64,000 nucleotides of DNA, taken from positions 14,376,501 through 14,440,500 of the forward strand of contig CM061102.1 in NCBI GenBank assembly GCA_030770545.1, written 5' to 3'. Below the pieces are notes generated by a model. That model was not told the origin of the DNA. It did not search any database and saw nothing but the letters and a program-made list of their open reading frames with translations. Of this stretch, positions 41,701 through 55,300 are shown one piece after another; within the stretch, counting starts at the first letter, position 1, and the number at the start of each line of letters is the position of its first letter. The DNA is from Macropodus opercularis (taxonomy: Eukaryota; Chordata; Actinopteri; Anabantiformes; Osphronemidae). The position numbers and the translations under genes were made by a program.

Positions 41701-44700
41701 CTTTGTCAAACGGCCATACGCTGTTTTTGTGAGCCTGTCAGTCAGGCATGAAAAACTCCACCTGATAATTTATTCAGCTTTGTGAGACGCCACTCCAGCT
41801 GAAGTAAGTAGTGGCAGTGAATATTTCATGAAAAGCTTGGATAATGCGATGTGGCGTCTTTATATCGTTATCTTTAGCATGCCACATTCCTTGTTCTTTG
41901 AACTGAAATAAAAATAAATGATTTAAATTGTAAGTAAGGCATTTTTAAGTAAATGACAGACTGAATGTGGACTGACCAGTAAACAGCCATTCACCTTGAC
42001 TGTACTCCATCTAACGTATCTTTTCATTAGTTACTCAGAGGCTAAATTGAAAGAGAAATCCATCTTTGTGATAGTTGAGTGTTTTTTTTTTTTCATGCTT
42101 GTCAAAAGTCAGCCACATCACAATACCCTGGGAACAAATTACTATCTTGTCTGAGGAGGCTCCACAAGGGCGAATGGTTGTGGCACTTAGAGTAGTTGGA
42201 CTCTCAAGCTGAAGCGTGTCTCTCTTTCCCCTGTCTGCCCTGTGGGTTTTGTTTATGGGTTTTCTTTCCGTGGAGATAATCTAGCAGCCAGGATCCACAG
42301 TGTTACTCTTAATCCCAGAGAATTACTGAGTCCATAGTTTACTACGTTTGGTCTGCAAATTGTCAGTACCTGGGGAGTTCTATCAGTACAGCAGAGATGA
42401 AACATATAGACATATAATATTAGGAGAAAACACACACACACACACTCAGGGCCAATGCCAGGGGATGGTTTGCGGTGGATTAACCTCAAAGTGCTTGGGT
42501 GGGTGAGCACAGCCGGAACAGCAGCTCCAAGTCCAAATTGGGATGGGAACCTGCTGCTGAGCCACACGTAGGTGAACGCTCCTCATGCCAGTAGATGGGA
42601 GGGCTTCACACTCAACTGGGAGGAAGTTTGTCCGTGTGATTGTTGCCGTGGATGTACAGACATGTTTGTGTCTACAGCAGACTGGCTCGACGTGTGTCTG
42701 CGCACAAACGTTGGGTATTTTCTAGGTACTGGGTTAATGGGAGGGACTGGGTCGGGCAGTCGGCAGGGGGGCTTCGATGTGAGGAGATTTTCGCCTGCCA
42801 AGTAGTACATTAATACGGCCCCCCTCTTGACTTGAAATATGGCTATTTCAGTGAAATGGCTCTGGCATGCCTCAGGCGGGTTCTGCTCTGTTTTAAGGAG
42901 TAGGGGACGATGGTGGAGGATCCTGCAGGAGGGATGGAAGGTTAGCCAATCCCTCTGTTGGCTCAGCACATGCACAGAATAGTGTAGTTCTCAAAAAGGC
43001 ATTAATCATCACTAAAGTATTTAATATTTACTTATTAACATTTTCCAAGTTTTGTTATCTGAAATATGTGGAAGTGTTTTTATTCTTTTCTGGTTTTTAG
43101 CACAAAGAGTTGAAAGACTTGTTTGTGGGTCAGAATTAGTTATAGGGTTATGATTAATGTTGGGCCATTCAGAATCATTAACGCTCTGGCCAGTCCTAAA
43201 CCTCATCACCGTGTTTAATCACCACATGCTTGAATATGTAACAGATGCATTTACAAACACGAATAACACCCCCCCCCCCCATGTGTGCATCCTGTGCTGG
43301 ATGTGGGGGCCCCAGTCATTAGTGGCAGCAGACAACCCGACTGCCAAATATTACTCCCCACCCCCTCCATTCACCCTCCCTTTACCCCACCCTGCTTGCA
43401 ACACGCCAGGGTGCGGGCGAGACGCTGTGGTGGTCCGAGTATTTACGAGTGCTTAAAAAGCCATTGCACCCTGACAGATAACCTCTCATGATAACTGATT
43501 GTCTGCAGCCCTGAGGACAGGCGAGCGGTGGCTGTTTCTCATATTTGATCACGTAATTCCGTTCTTTGCAGCGCTCTGTATGTTGCGATATAGATGAGAT
43601 TAGTCATTGTAAACAGTATGAATGCATGTCGTGGTTTTTAAACTGAATGTAATTTGCCTGGGTTTGCCTGAAGATTACATTGTAAAGGGAGGTTTATCTA
43701 TGCTAATAACAGCCTTGGAATTTTCTTGTAATGCATCACGGTGACTTGTGGATTTCATTTCATCGTTATCTCAGCCCAGTGGCTAATAATTGTGTTTCCT
43801 GGGGTTTGTCGAGACAAACACCAGGGCTTTCAAACAATAGTTATTTGTGCCACAGATGTTTTCCATCTACGTCTGGCAAACACACCAGGGCACTGGTTAT
43901 TTCTATTGCTTTTATTTTAATTCCATACATACATCATAATGAGAACAGAATTTCTGAACCTCAACCATGAGTCTCTTTTAAGATCCACAGCTAGGCACTG
44001 AATTTCGCTGTGTCTATGGGACCAGCTGCATTTCAACCATCAGCCCAGGTTTGGTGGCAGGTTGAGTGGGAGGGATTCTGGGTGGGGTCAGGGGCAGCTG
44101 TTGTGGCTGCTAAATGGACTCAGCTGACAGGACTAAACAGCAGCGGCGGTGGCCTAAACGGCCATGCCAGCTGACACGCGAAGGGACAAAGACGTTGATG
44201 AAAAAGGTTGTGCGTACGTGAGTGTGTATGATTGTGTTCTTAAAGGGTGGAACAAGCAGTGGTGCTTGGGAGAGGAAGGTGACCCTTCTGGACTTGTGGT
44301 CAGAGTAATGGAAATGCCCTGTGATTGCCATTCATTAAACTTCAGTGCGGTGGTACTTCATTTTTCTGTTGGCCATGTGAGCATGGTCAGACACCAAAAA
44401 CCAAGTTATGCCTTTTCCACAAGGTCATAGAAGACTCTCAGGACACCAGACCTTGAAAAAAACAATTTTTCTTCGTGGATGAAGATACGGTTAAGTGTGT
44501 TTGTGCATGTATACACATTTCCAGAGGTTGGATTGCTGGATACACACGTTCCGCAGTCAGCGTAGTTGCCTTCTAATTCCTTGATGTCTGCTCGGTGTGT
44601 CATGAGCCTAGTGGACTAGAGAATGTACGTCAGGGAGTGTCCGTCAGCTTGTGCTGGGCTAAACGTGTCGTGTTGGATGCAGGCAGCGCTCTTCTATTGA

Positions 44701-47700
44701 TATTTGCTGCCACAGCTGCTGTGCTACATGAGAATGTTTGTTTTGTGTTGGGGTGAACAGGCGATTGGTGCCTACTAGCAACCCCCACCACTGTTCCACC
44801 CTCTCTCCACACACACACACACACCCACACACCAATATCCTGTGCAGACTGTCTCATCCTGGCCTAATCGTCGATAGGGATCCCGAGGGTGGTGGTGGCG
44901 GGGTCCTCTCAGGATAATGAAAGTGGTGTATGGAAGGTAGCTTCTGATGGAGGCCTCCTGTTGGGGCAGATATTGTGTTGGGGTATATGCTACACCTACA
45001 GCACAGAGGGAACAGTGATGTGTATGTGCATGTCAAACCTGGGTTGAATAAAAAGAGAGGCCTAGTGCGAGAGCAAATGCAAGTGTGTGTCAGTGTGTGT
45101 CAGTGTGTGTGTGTGTGTGTGTGTTCACACCAGAGCAGATTGCTTCATGTCAGACCAGGATGTAAGCTGACGGATTGACAGATGACCTGTTCAATCCCCC
45201 ACCACCACCACAGAGCGTGAACCAGAAGACGCTGTTCTCAATCCCCCTCTTTCTTTGCTCTTCTCAGCCAAGGGACTATCTGTCATTCTGGCTCTGCCAT
45301 CTGAATATTTATTCTGTCCCTCACGCAGACACACACACACACACGCCCGACCACAGCCCTTGTGAACATTAACAACAGCGATAAAGCCATTTAATTAAAA
45401 AGTGAGCCTGAGCCTGCCCCAGAGGTGTTTTTTTATGTCCAATTAAATGCTCAAATGGTGCCCTGATATACAGCAGGGTCCTGATACTGTGCGCATGTGG
45501 TAAATCACAGAGGTCTAGTTGTACTGTAACTTCCTTAAAGTAACACACTTTGTTAGTCTTGTAATAGACCTTCTCTGGTGCTTCCAGATTTCTGAAATTC
45601 TGTGTCTATTTGCAAATCGTACATTCACACACTCTGACAGACGCATTGTATTGTGGATGCCATTTAGTTTGTGTCACTATACAGACTGGCAGAAATCAGA
45701 CACACATGTTCAACCTTGGTTTTACTGGATTTGGCTTCTACTGTACTAATAATTATACAGACACGCTTATCTCTTCATTTTTGTGTCTTGGTGTGAGTGA
45801 GTGCTCAGATGAAAGCACACTCTACAGGCCCAGTGGTGGGGATTACTCCAGCTTTGTCGAAGGGCTTTAAAGGAAAGGTCAAAGTGCATCTAGTTAATAT
45901 GGGCCTCCAAGGGCCTTATGGGTAATTGCCAGTGTCTAATAAACTTCCAGAGACCCTCTTTTCACATAGATTTGGTGAACGTGGAGAGTAGAATAGAAAA
46001 GATCAGGGAGCCCCTGGAGCCATGATGTCATGGTGGTGTGTGACAGGTCATCGCTGCGATCCTTTAACCCCGCCGCGTGGTAATTTCGACCTGGGGTGCA
46101 GCGAACTGTCCTATTTCCCTCCTCAATTTGCGTGACGGGACAGGTTCCTGAGCAATTTAGTCAGGCCTTTGTAATGCGGCGTGAATAGCGATTGGGGGAA
46201 ACGTGGGCAGCAAGTGCAGATAAGGTCAGGGGTGTGGTTTGGCATATCATTTCAGGATTGGAGGGCCAATGGGATTTGGAAGGCCCCACATGCTCCATGG
46301 CTAAGTAATTGGCCATCAGGATCTGCGTCTGACTAGAGTAATAAGTGGCAATTTCATCTGTGTATGAGACAGAGATAAAGAAAGACAGAAACATTATGGG
46401 TCAGGACCCAACAATGAGTTGAGGACCGTTATTTTATCAGGGCACACCTAAGCACAGGCTCTGTTAGCTAATGAGGAAATGAAAAATATCCTCTTATTCA
46501 CTTCTACGTGGATGTGTCTGTTTCACGTGACCTTGATTCCAAACAAAACCCAGACTGATTTATCTCCTCACACCCACATTCTCTCTAATTCAAAAGAGGA
46601 CGCCACGCTAGCTTGACAAGAAGAGGAATGAGGCTTTGCTGGGTTCAGCCTGACACTGAGATACAATGAGGTTTTCACAGACGGCCAGGTGTGTGAGATA
46701 AAGAAATGTCCTCTGAAGCCTGAGAGGAAATCAGCTCATAGGGCTAGATGGATGGATGAATGGACAGATGTATAGATGCTGATGATAATGGCAATGTCCT
46801 GAGTCTTTATTGCCCTGTCAGTGCTGTCATTAGTGGAGGTGTCATTAATCTGATGATAATTCTGGCCTGTGACACTGTGTCAGTGACGCTGGTGCAAACC
46901 CTGCAATGCTGCGTATTTTTTGAAACTACATACATGCACAATACACAACACACCTTCTATGATGTATCTGTGTGAACTGATATGGACAGAAAGTCTAGAG
47001 AAGCAGGGGTTGAGGTAAATACATGCTGCATTCAGTGGAAGACAACTTGTAGCATCTAAGAAGTTTGACGTCTTTCATATATTATTCAAAGGACAGCGAA
47101 AAATGAATGTGCATGGGGATATTTGGAACAGCTCTATTATTTTCTTTTAAATCCCAGTGCAAATATAAACTAACATTTGTTTATAACCTTCAGCAGTAAA
47201 TCAGCTTTTACATCGATTCACAGATACAATGGTTTGTTTTGTGGGGATTAAATGGATAAAGGGCTAATAAAAACAACAACATGTTACTCATCCTTAGTGT
47301 AACTACAGATGTATTTGATGTAGTAGTAGAAATATGCCACCAGTGCCGTGTTTACCCACATTAAATATCGCACGCAATCATCATTGTAAATGTTGGCCAA
47401 TATTATTTTCACGCACGGTTTGCATGTTTCTTAACGATCCATGGAAACCGTGGCTGTCAGTTCTGTATTCAGGGCATTTGATAGATGCTACCGCTTTGAC
47501 ATAGAGGTTGAAGACTTGCCAGGTTTTTAGCAGAGATGTTCAGAAGTCTTTGAAATGCTGTCGGTGTAAATTAGGACGCCACTCTCTGACGTGACTCGAA
47601 CTCTCAGGGTAAAACACTGTTTTTTTTCTCTCCTCTCCATAATCTTAACTCTTCTGCAGGTCTGTGCTCATTCAGGCTTGACATGAATTAAATGCTGTTA

Positions 47701-50700
47701 TATTAGTATAGCTTACTGATGTCATTTTTATATTAGTTATATTTCTGTGTGTTGACGTCTAAATCTCTCAACTAATCTACTCAACACTTTGAAAGTTGTG
47801 GAATATTTGTGAGTGGAAATTTGATTTCTCCAGACCTTTACTCTAAGAGGTCACAGAGATCCAGAGACTGAAATAAGATAGAAAAAGAAAGATATGGATA
47901 GGGCTGATTTATCAGATGTACCCAGAATTGTTCCTTGTTCACATTCAAGTACAGTAATGCAAGTGCATTTGCCAACGAGTTTGTAGGGGTGTGTGCATGT
48001 GTGTGTGTGTGTGTGTGCGTGCATGCTCGGGGCACTGGGTCAGCTGCTGAATAATTCATCTACTTTGTGTGTGTGTGTCAGCTACAAGAACCTCCATTAT
48101 TGATGTGCTGTGATGCCACATACGACACTGAGTCAATGACGGCTTTAGGGACGTCCATGCCAGCTTAAACTAATAGTTACAGTGTCCCATCATGCTTTGT
48201 TGCATGCTACAGTGGTTTGTCAATTAGCGAGAGAGGGACCTCCGTTTTTGTTTTTGCTTTGCAGCAAGGCCCAAATGTCAGTGCAAACGGAAGTTTCACA
48301 AGTACAGTCACTTAAAATATAGTATGATCCATATACAGTACGTGTCAATCTAACCACATCTGTGTCCCTTCACTTTGCCCCCAGTTCTGAGGGAGGATTT
48401 TCGTCAGACGCCCAGCGATGTGGTGGTAGCAGCAGGTGAGCCGGCCGTCATGGAGTGTATCCCCCCTAGAGGACATCCTGAGCCCACGATCTCTTGGAAG
48501 AGGAACAACATCCGGGTCAATGACAGAGATGAGAGGATCACTGTAAGTTGAAAGATGGCTTCTGTGTTTTGTTTATCAATTACGCTTTATTTCCTGTGAA
48601 CATTCGCTGCCTGCTTAATTCCTGTCATCACCGATGGCAGACACAGCGTTGATTATCGATGAGGAGAGTTGGTTAGAAAATCGGTTCAGTTACCCTGAAA
48701 ACAAAGATTCTTATTTAACATCACTGGTTGTTTGATTTGATTTAAACTTTTAAGGGGAGTTGAAAACAGTTCTTAGGAATAGTATGTATGTATGCACATA
48801 CGAAATAATAAAATAAAAAAATAATTAATCACTGCAGCCACTTATTACAAACTGAGCAGTGGAAGAGGGTTCTGTGGTGACAGCCTGGAGCTACACCCAC
48901 TGTCAAACAGTACGAAATAGCAGAGGAGCCATCTGTCATGACGTCCACTGAAAATGATGGAGGGCCCTCTCTCTGGAGTAACATGCCTCAATATCCTGTT
49001 CCCAACCTCCTTCTATTTGTCTTCTTTCTATAACCGTCCTCCATCACTACCTGTCCTCTACTACTCCATCCATTTTTACGCCTCCGCTTGCTTCCCGCTC
49101 CGTGTGCGCCTCTCATTTTCAGATCCGAGGAGGCAAGTTGATGATTTCCAACACCAGGAAAAGTGATGCTGGCATGTACGTATGTGTTGGAACCAACATG
49201 GTTGGAGAGAAAGACAGTGATCCTGCAGAACTAGTGGTGTTTGGTGAGTGTGGTTATGTTTATTTTATCTGAGAAATAGAACATAAATCAACTAAAATGT
49301 CAATGAAGCAGTTTATACACTAAAATAACACATGTAGCACATTTATTTTAAGGTTTATTATAGTAAATGAACAAAATGTCTTGTGGGCAGCTGTGCAGAA
49401 GAATAATATTTCTCTCTCCAGTGGTCTTTGCTCTCCTGATCTCTTCTTTGCTCCTCTCTGAGTCCTTGCTTTGCTCCCAGCACCAAGTGTCCTCAAAGTG
49501 TGTATTGATCCCAGGAAAGGCATAAAAAAATAGATTTTTTTTTCAGTGCCACCAATCCTCTCCTTCCCCCAGCTGCCACCCAGATGCTGGTCCTTCTGCA
49601 CAACAGCAAATTTATAACCAGTGTGTAGTGCTTGATTAATCAGTTTGTGGCTCCTGAAGATGGACCTGGACCTTAAATTTAAAACGACAGCCATCTGTGA
49701 AATATTTGCAAATAATTGCTGGGGGATACCACGATTGTTCAAACTGATTATGATCAGGGTCCAATATACAATATATTCACTGTCTGGATGGTGTTTTCAT
49801 TCTACCATGTTCTGAATTAGATTTTTATCATTCAAGTCCATAATACCTAGACAATAACAGAGTTATTAATATCACCATTACTTCCTGCAAATGTTTGACT
49901 TTTCCCGGGTTCTCGTTTCCCTGTCAAATCAAATATTCAGGCTTTACATCCATAATTATATATGAATATAAAGCTAATATAAAGCAGATTGTTAGCTTGT
50001 GTTATTAATTGAACTTTGATATTTAATCATTTATCAGGAGCATTTTTTTCATTTTTCATCCCCTGTCTTCATTCTCTGTGGATCTGTGTAATTCCAGAGA
50101 GACCAGTTTTCACCAAACAGCCGGTGAACCAGGTGGTGCTGGCAGATGATACTGTGGACTTCTTTTGCGAGGTGCATGGAGACCCGACTCCGACTGTCCG
50201 CTGGCGGAGAGAGGAGGGAGAACTGCCGCGGGGCAGGTACGACTGAACACCCGCGTATCGGACTCTTAGTGCTCCATGACAATACCAGGCAGAAGGCGAT
50301 GGCTGTCATACTTTTTAGCACTGTTTGGTAAAATAGCTGATGAGGGAGACCTGATCTAAATAATAACAGACATGAAGTGTCAGTTTCTTCTCAGCCACTG
50401 TAGTACGTGCCAGCAAAGATAAGACAGCATGGAGCTGTGAGTCACCCTCTCGCTCGTTCCCTCAAACACATCCTGGATTCGATACCATGAAACTTTAATG
50501 ACCCGTCAAGGGAAAAAGGGTAAAATGTTCCCTCGTTGTCAGCAGGATTCAAGATCTGCACAGGAAGACTCTCATTGATTTTTAGACTCCAGCCTAAAGC
50601 TTTACAGGACATCTCACTCAGACACTGCATGGATCCATGTCGACTGTGCAGTAACGGATCAGATGTTTGTGGAAAAGCTCAGGCTTTAAAACCTTAATGT

Positions 50701-52297
50701 TTAAAACCTTAAAAATCTGTTTGGACAGTAATCAGAGACTTACCAAACCATATGTCAAGTGCACTGCACATCCTCCGTAAGAGGTTTAGTAGACCACATA
50801 ACCACAGTTTTCACTAAAAACTCGGACTGTACTTTCTTCATTCCTTAGATGTTTTAAAGTTTTGTGCTCTATTTTGGCGTGTTGTTGCAGATTTGAGATT
50901 CGCAGCGACGGCAGTCTGCGTCTGAACCAGGTGCGAGCCGAGGACGAGGGGACGTACACCTGTGTGTCGGAGAACAGCGTGGGCAAGGCAGAAGCGTCCG
51001 GGACCCTGCAAGTGCACGGTACGACGCGCCTCCGTCAGTACACGCACTTCTGCACTGGTTGAATCTTTCTTCGTGGTAAAAATGGGTTTTAGCGCTGAAT
51101 ACATGAGGAAATTATTTGCACAGATGGAGAGTTTTGCTATGCTGCAGCACAAAATGCTCACATTTCACCCAGCAGCTTGCTGTTATGATTAATTTAATTT
51201 AGTTGCTTTGGTAAAATCTTAATATCGTAATCTTTATTATTATTATTTATTTATTTTATTATTATAGTGGTAGTGGTAGGAATAGTAGTATTTAAGCTAT
51301 TATTTATTGCCTAGTTTATGTTTTTTTCCTTCAATAATGGAAAAAATGTTATTGTACAGGGAAAAAGGTTTGTAATGTTGAAACGTTATCATAAACTGTC
51401 TGAAATGTTTTTACAAAATGATTCTCCCTAGTATGCAGACAGCCAGACAGACGCTGCAGCTGCTTACTGCTCTTCATATTATTCCACTGATGACATGCTG
51501 TTAACTGAAACTATGAGAGGTGGAAGAAGTGAAAAATGGATTTTAAGTTCTTTTCAAGCCTCGACTCCTCATCCCCGCGGAGAGAGCGAGAGAGAGAGAG
51601 AGAGAGCTGAGATCAAAAAGCATTGAAATTGCATTAGAATAAAGTCAGTCCCTTGAAAAGAGGCGCTCGGATGAGAAATCTGGCTTTTGTAATGATAAAA
51701 GGGAATATTTAAAATTTGACTCGGTACCAGTTGCTCCTCCAGTCTGTGCTGACACTTCTGACATCTGTCAACATGTAGGCTCACATGCTATATCCACACG
51801 CACCGACAAGCAGACAAAAAGAAAACACACACACGCATAAACACACTAATAGAATTTTGAAGAAGTCGTTCGCAGAAGCAGCTGTTAGGCGAATGGAAAT
51901 CGATTGCCGGCCCTCGCGGGCAGCTGCAGTCTAGTAATCGAAATCAAACACACATGTCCATTTACAGATCAACCACAGATGATCAGAACACAACCTTTCA
52001 TGCTCACCTGTAATCCACAGCCTGTTCGCCTCTCCTACTTCTACTGTATCTTTTAGGGCCACTTCATTTAAGCAGCAGCCGCTCTCATTTCACTTCATCC
52101 TAAATCGTATTATTATTCATTTTACATAAAACTTCTGTGTGGCTCTCCTTGTTTAAATATATAATCATCCATTATGCCACTCTCACTCATGTTTCTTTTC
52201 CATTTTTTTTTCTTTTTCCACTCCTTTTGTACATCACTTCATAGGAGGTGGCCCATTCAGTAAGTATGCTTTTTCATCCCATCTTTGCATGCATTTA

Positions 52298-52331
<34 letters not shown>

Positions 52332-55300
52332 ACGACTTCAAATGCACGAGAGAGAGATAAAGACACTAAGGTGTTTGCCATGTTGGAGGGATAACCCCAA
52401 CTACCACTGCTGCTTTTCTGCTGGTTTGAATAGAGGCAAGTCAATTAGTATTTAAATAGCGTAGCCCTGCTGGAAGCAGGCGTTTAATTCTTTACAACGG
52501 CATCCCAGCCATGTTTTAGCTTATCTAGGTGGAGCCTCTATTACTCCCAAGAAATGCCTTCCATTATTACCAGAGAGTTTTAATTTAGCATGCAAACACC
52601 TTTAAACTGTTTCTGTAGTAGCAAATAGTTGTTTTGTCTCTTCCTCAACGGAGAAGCTACAGTACGAGGCGGGTCACGTAATGCCAAGCTGCTTAGGGAT
52701 GATATCGCTTTCGCGCCCGTTCATGTACTGCTGGTGATCAAATAAGAAAAAGCTGCGGCTGAAAAAGGCAGCGAAGGATCCAACTTTTGTGTAGTGAAAT
52801 TGAAAAATACCACAAAGCCGTCGTCGGTTGGAGGCTCCGAGCTTTTCTTTCGCATTCAAGACAAACAGGCAGTTGAAGAAAGGAGTTGCAATTTTCTTTA
52901 AAGATGCCTTTGTGTTCACAATATCTATCCAGCTACGGACTTATTAATGCTACGTATGTTTAATGGGTAACTTCATTGTAACTTTTTTTCTTTTTATGCA
53001 TTCTGTCACTTTACGTGCGTAGACAGAGCCAATGAAGCGAGATGGAATAATCCTTTTAAGTTATGACACACAGGGCCTCTTTTCTGAAGCAGTCCTTACA
53101 TTAAAAGCTGTAACTACAATACATTACTGTATGTTAGATAGATCCTACCATACCCTTACTTGCCACCAGGCTTTTTTAAAACTGCATTACAAAAGGCACT
53201 GATTTGCATGAGTGTTTAGCTCTTAATTAAAAGTAAATAACAAAGAGCTGCTTCTCTGGTTTAATATGCCTGGGGCACATCAAGCCCAGGTGTATTCCAC
53301 CCTGTGGATTCTAGTCTCCGGTCTGCAGCCCAGAGGAGAGGCAACACAAACAAAGACTGGCTGTGCGAGGAACTCGGGCCATATTTCACTGCGGTTGCTT
53401 GGACTTGGATGCGTATCCTTGAGCCTCGCAGCCGGCGTCATCTGCGTAGTGAAAGTTTCATCAGCAATTTTATTACCAACGACTTGCGTTCATATTTCAC
53501 GTACAGACAGGAGGCAATAAAACCTCCTGTTCAATTTGATTAAGTTACATTTTTTAACCTGTGGGGAAGGTGTACTCTCCGTTTCATGCCTGAAGGTTAC
53601 TGTGGCATTATAAAGGCAAAAATTATTGCTCTGTTCCTCTGACTACAGACATTCATTTAAAGGCATGCCAGCACCCTAATTTATATATAGATGCTGGTTC
53701 AGGGCACAAAGGTCCCACTACAAATTCAATAAATACAAATATGCATTATGTTCCGTCTGGAATATGTTATACTTAGAAAATAACCTCCTCCTCCGTTATC
53801 CTTTCTGAATGGATGTGAGAAAGGGAGAAGAGAGCGAGGGGGTGTGGGGTAGCGAGGGACAGGATGAAGCAGCAGTAGCAGCAGCGTGAGAGTGTGTTTA
53901 CTCAAGCGAACGTGTGTGAAACACGCTGTCTGCATCAGCGTGGGACTGTGACAGCTGCCTGTCACATCCAGGCCCCTGAGGAACTCCCGCTGTGTGCATG
54001 CGTGTGTGTGTGTGTGTGTGTTCCCTTGTGCGTGATAGCTTCAGTATGTTGGTGCAAATCGCATGTCAACTGTGGTGGAGCTAAGACGCTTTGGTTGTAA
54101 GCACTTTGTCTGCCTTTGCTGAGTGTTTGAGCAACACGGCGCGTTCGTACAACAGCGGCGGAACAGATCTGTCACACGCTGATGTGTCTGAGTGGGAGCG
54201 CAGCGTGCGGCGAACAGCTGAGCCGGTTGAAACGGCGGCTTGTTTAGGAAGATGATGTTTCTCCCTAAACTGACTAAACCCCGGATCAACATTCCTGCTG
54301 CCAGACAAGAATGTCGACACTGGAAATGCCCCAGCTTATGTTGTACCTCCGACTTTTTGGCCACGGCACAATCATAAAGGTCAGGGCACCAAATAAAGTC
54401 TGATTAAAGGTTAGGAAACTAAAATACTGTTCAGTCATTTCAGAGTTGATATAAAGGCAACTGTGTATGATCGGCCGCTTCCTCTGGGCCTTTGTGTCCG
54501 AACTGTCCACATTGCTCACTGCGCTTAAAGCTCATAATTTCTGTTGTGTAAATGAGAGTAGAAAGATAAAGATTCCAAAATAAATCCATCCCCCCCAAAC
54601 TCAGCTGTTAGCTGTGCTCAGTCCTCATTTCACAGTAGCGCGCGGAAACATTAAGACACCAAACACTTCTGATTTTCCCTCCTTCAGTCTGACAGGTCTT
54701 ATCGCAGAAGCTGTGGAGATGTAACTTGCAGGCATTGTCTATTTTTACCTCCCTCTTGGCGCGTTAGCCTTGCTATGTGTTCTTCATCTCTGGCGATATC
54801 CAGCATATACAAGTAGTCTATGAATTCCGATCTCTAACGTTTCGCTCTTTATTTAGACTTCGCTTCCACTGGTTCCCACAGTCCTCGGCTGATGTGTCGT
54901 CACTTCTACAGCCTGCGTTGCATTTAATTAACCTGGGAAATTAAGATGCACTTAGCACTCCATGCTTTCAGTACTTTTAAGGAGAGTTTGAGGAATCCAA
55001 GCTGCTGTAACTAAACAAAAGAGCCACCTGGATGTCTCTACAAGCAACATGCTGCTTTTGTGACAAGTTGGCGATGCAGCTGCTCTTTTACATTCAATCT
55101 CATGTTAGGTTGATAATGTTTCTCCCTGCCCTAAATCTAAAGCTCAGTGTCGCGCCGAGTGCACCCATTACTGCTAATTATTTATTACAGCCTCAGGCGC
55201 TGTGCCGGCTTGCCTGCTCAAATCAAACATTGTTATTCTCCAGACGGTTGTGTAGCGCACCAAAAACGTCATTTTAATAGCCCGAATATTCCGATCTGTC

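Larger units (their letters stand above)
31814..48384 (+). other. robo3: robo3 intron 2 (16.6 kb, phase 1)
   Basis: Donor GTAGGT at 31814, acceptor CCCCCAG before 48385. No coding exon recognised. It contains a retroelement-like tail near 33,100-33,190, a (CAA)n/(CAG)n run at 38877 and several (TG/CA)n tracts (37746, 44809, 45088, 47995). Long 5' introns of this kind often carry enhancers in Robo genes, but none is demonstrated here. Confidence 0.85.

Noticed and set aside
49320..49742. 140-codon minus-strand frame in intron 4
   Set aside because: No similarity to any family I know and it lies wholly inside a short robo3 intron.
50237..50248. Possible extension of exon 5 through the weak GTACGA donor (R-Y-D then stop)
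   Set aside because: It resembles the Robo G-R-Y-D motif, but the stop follows at once and exon 6 restores the reading as G-R-F-E-I, so splicing at 50236 is preferred.
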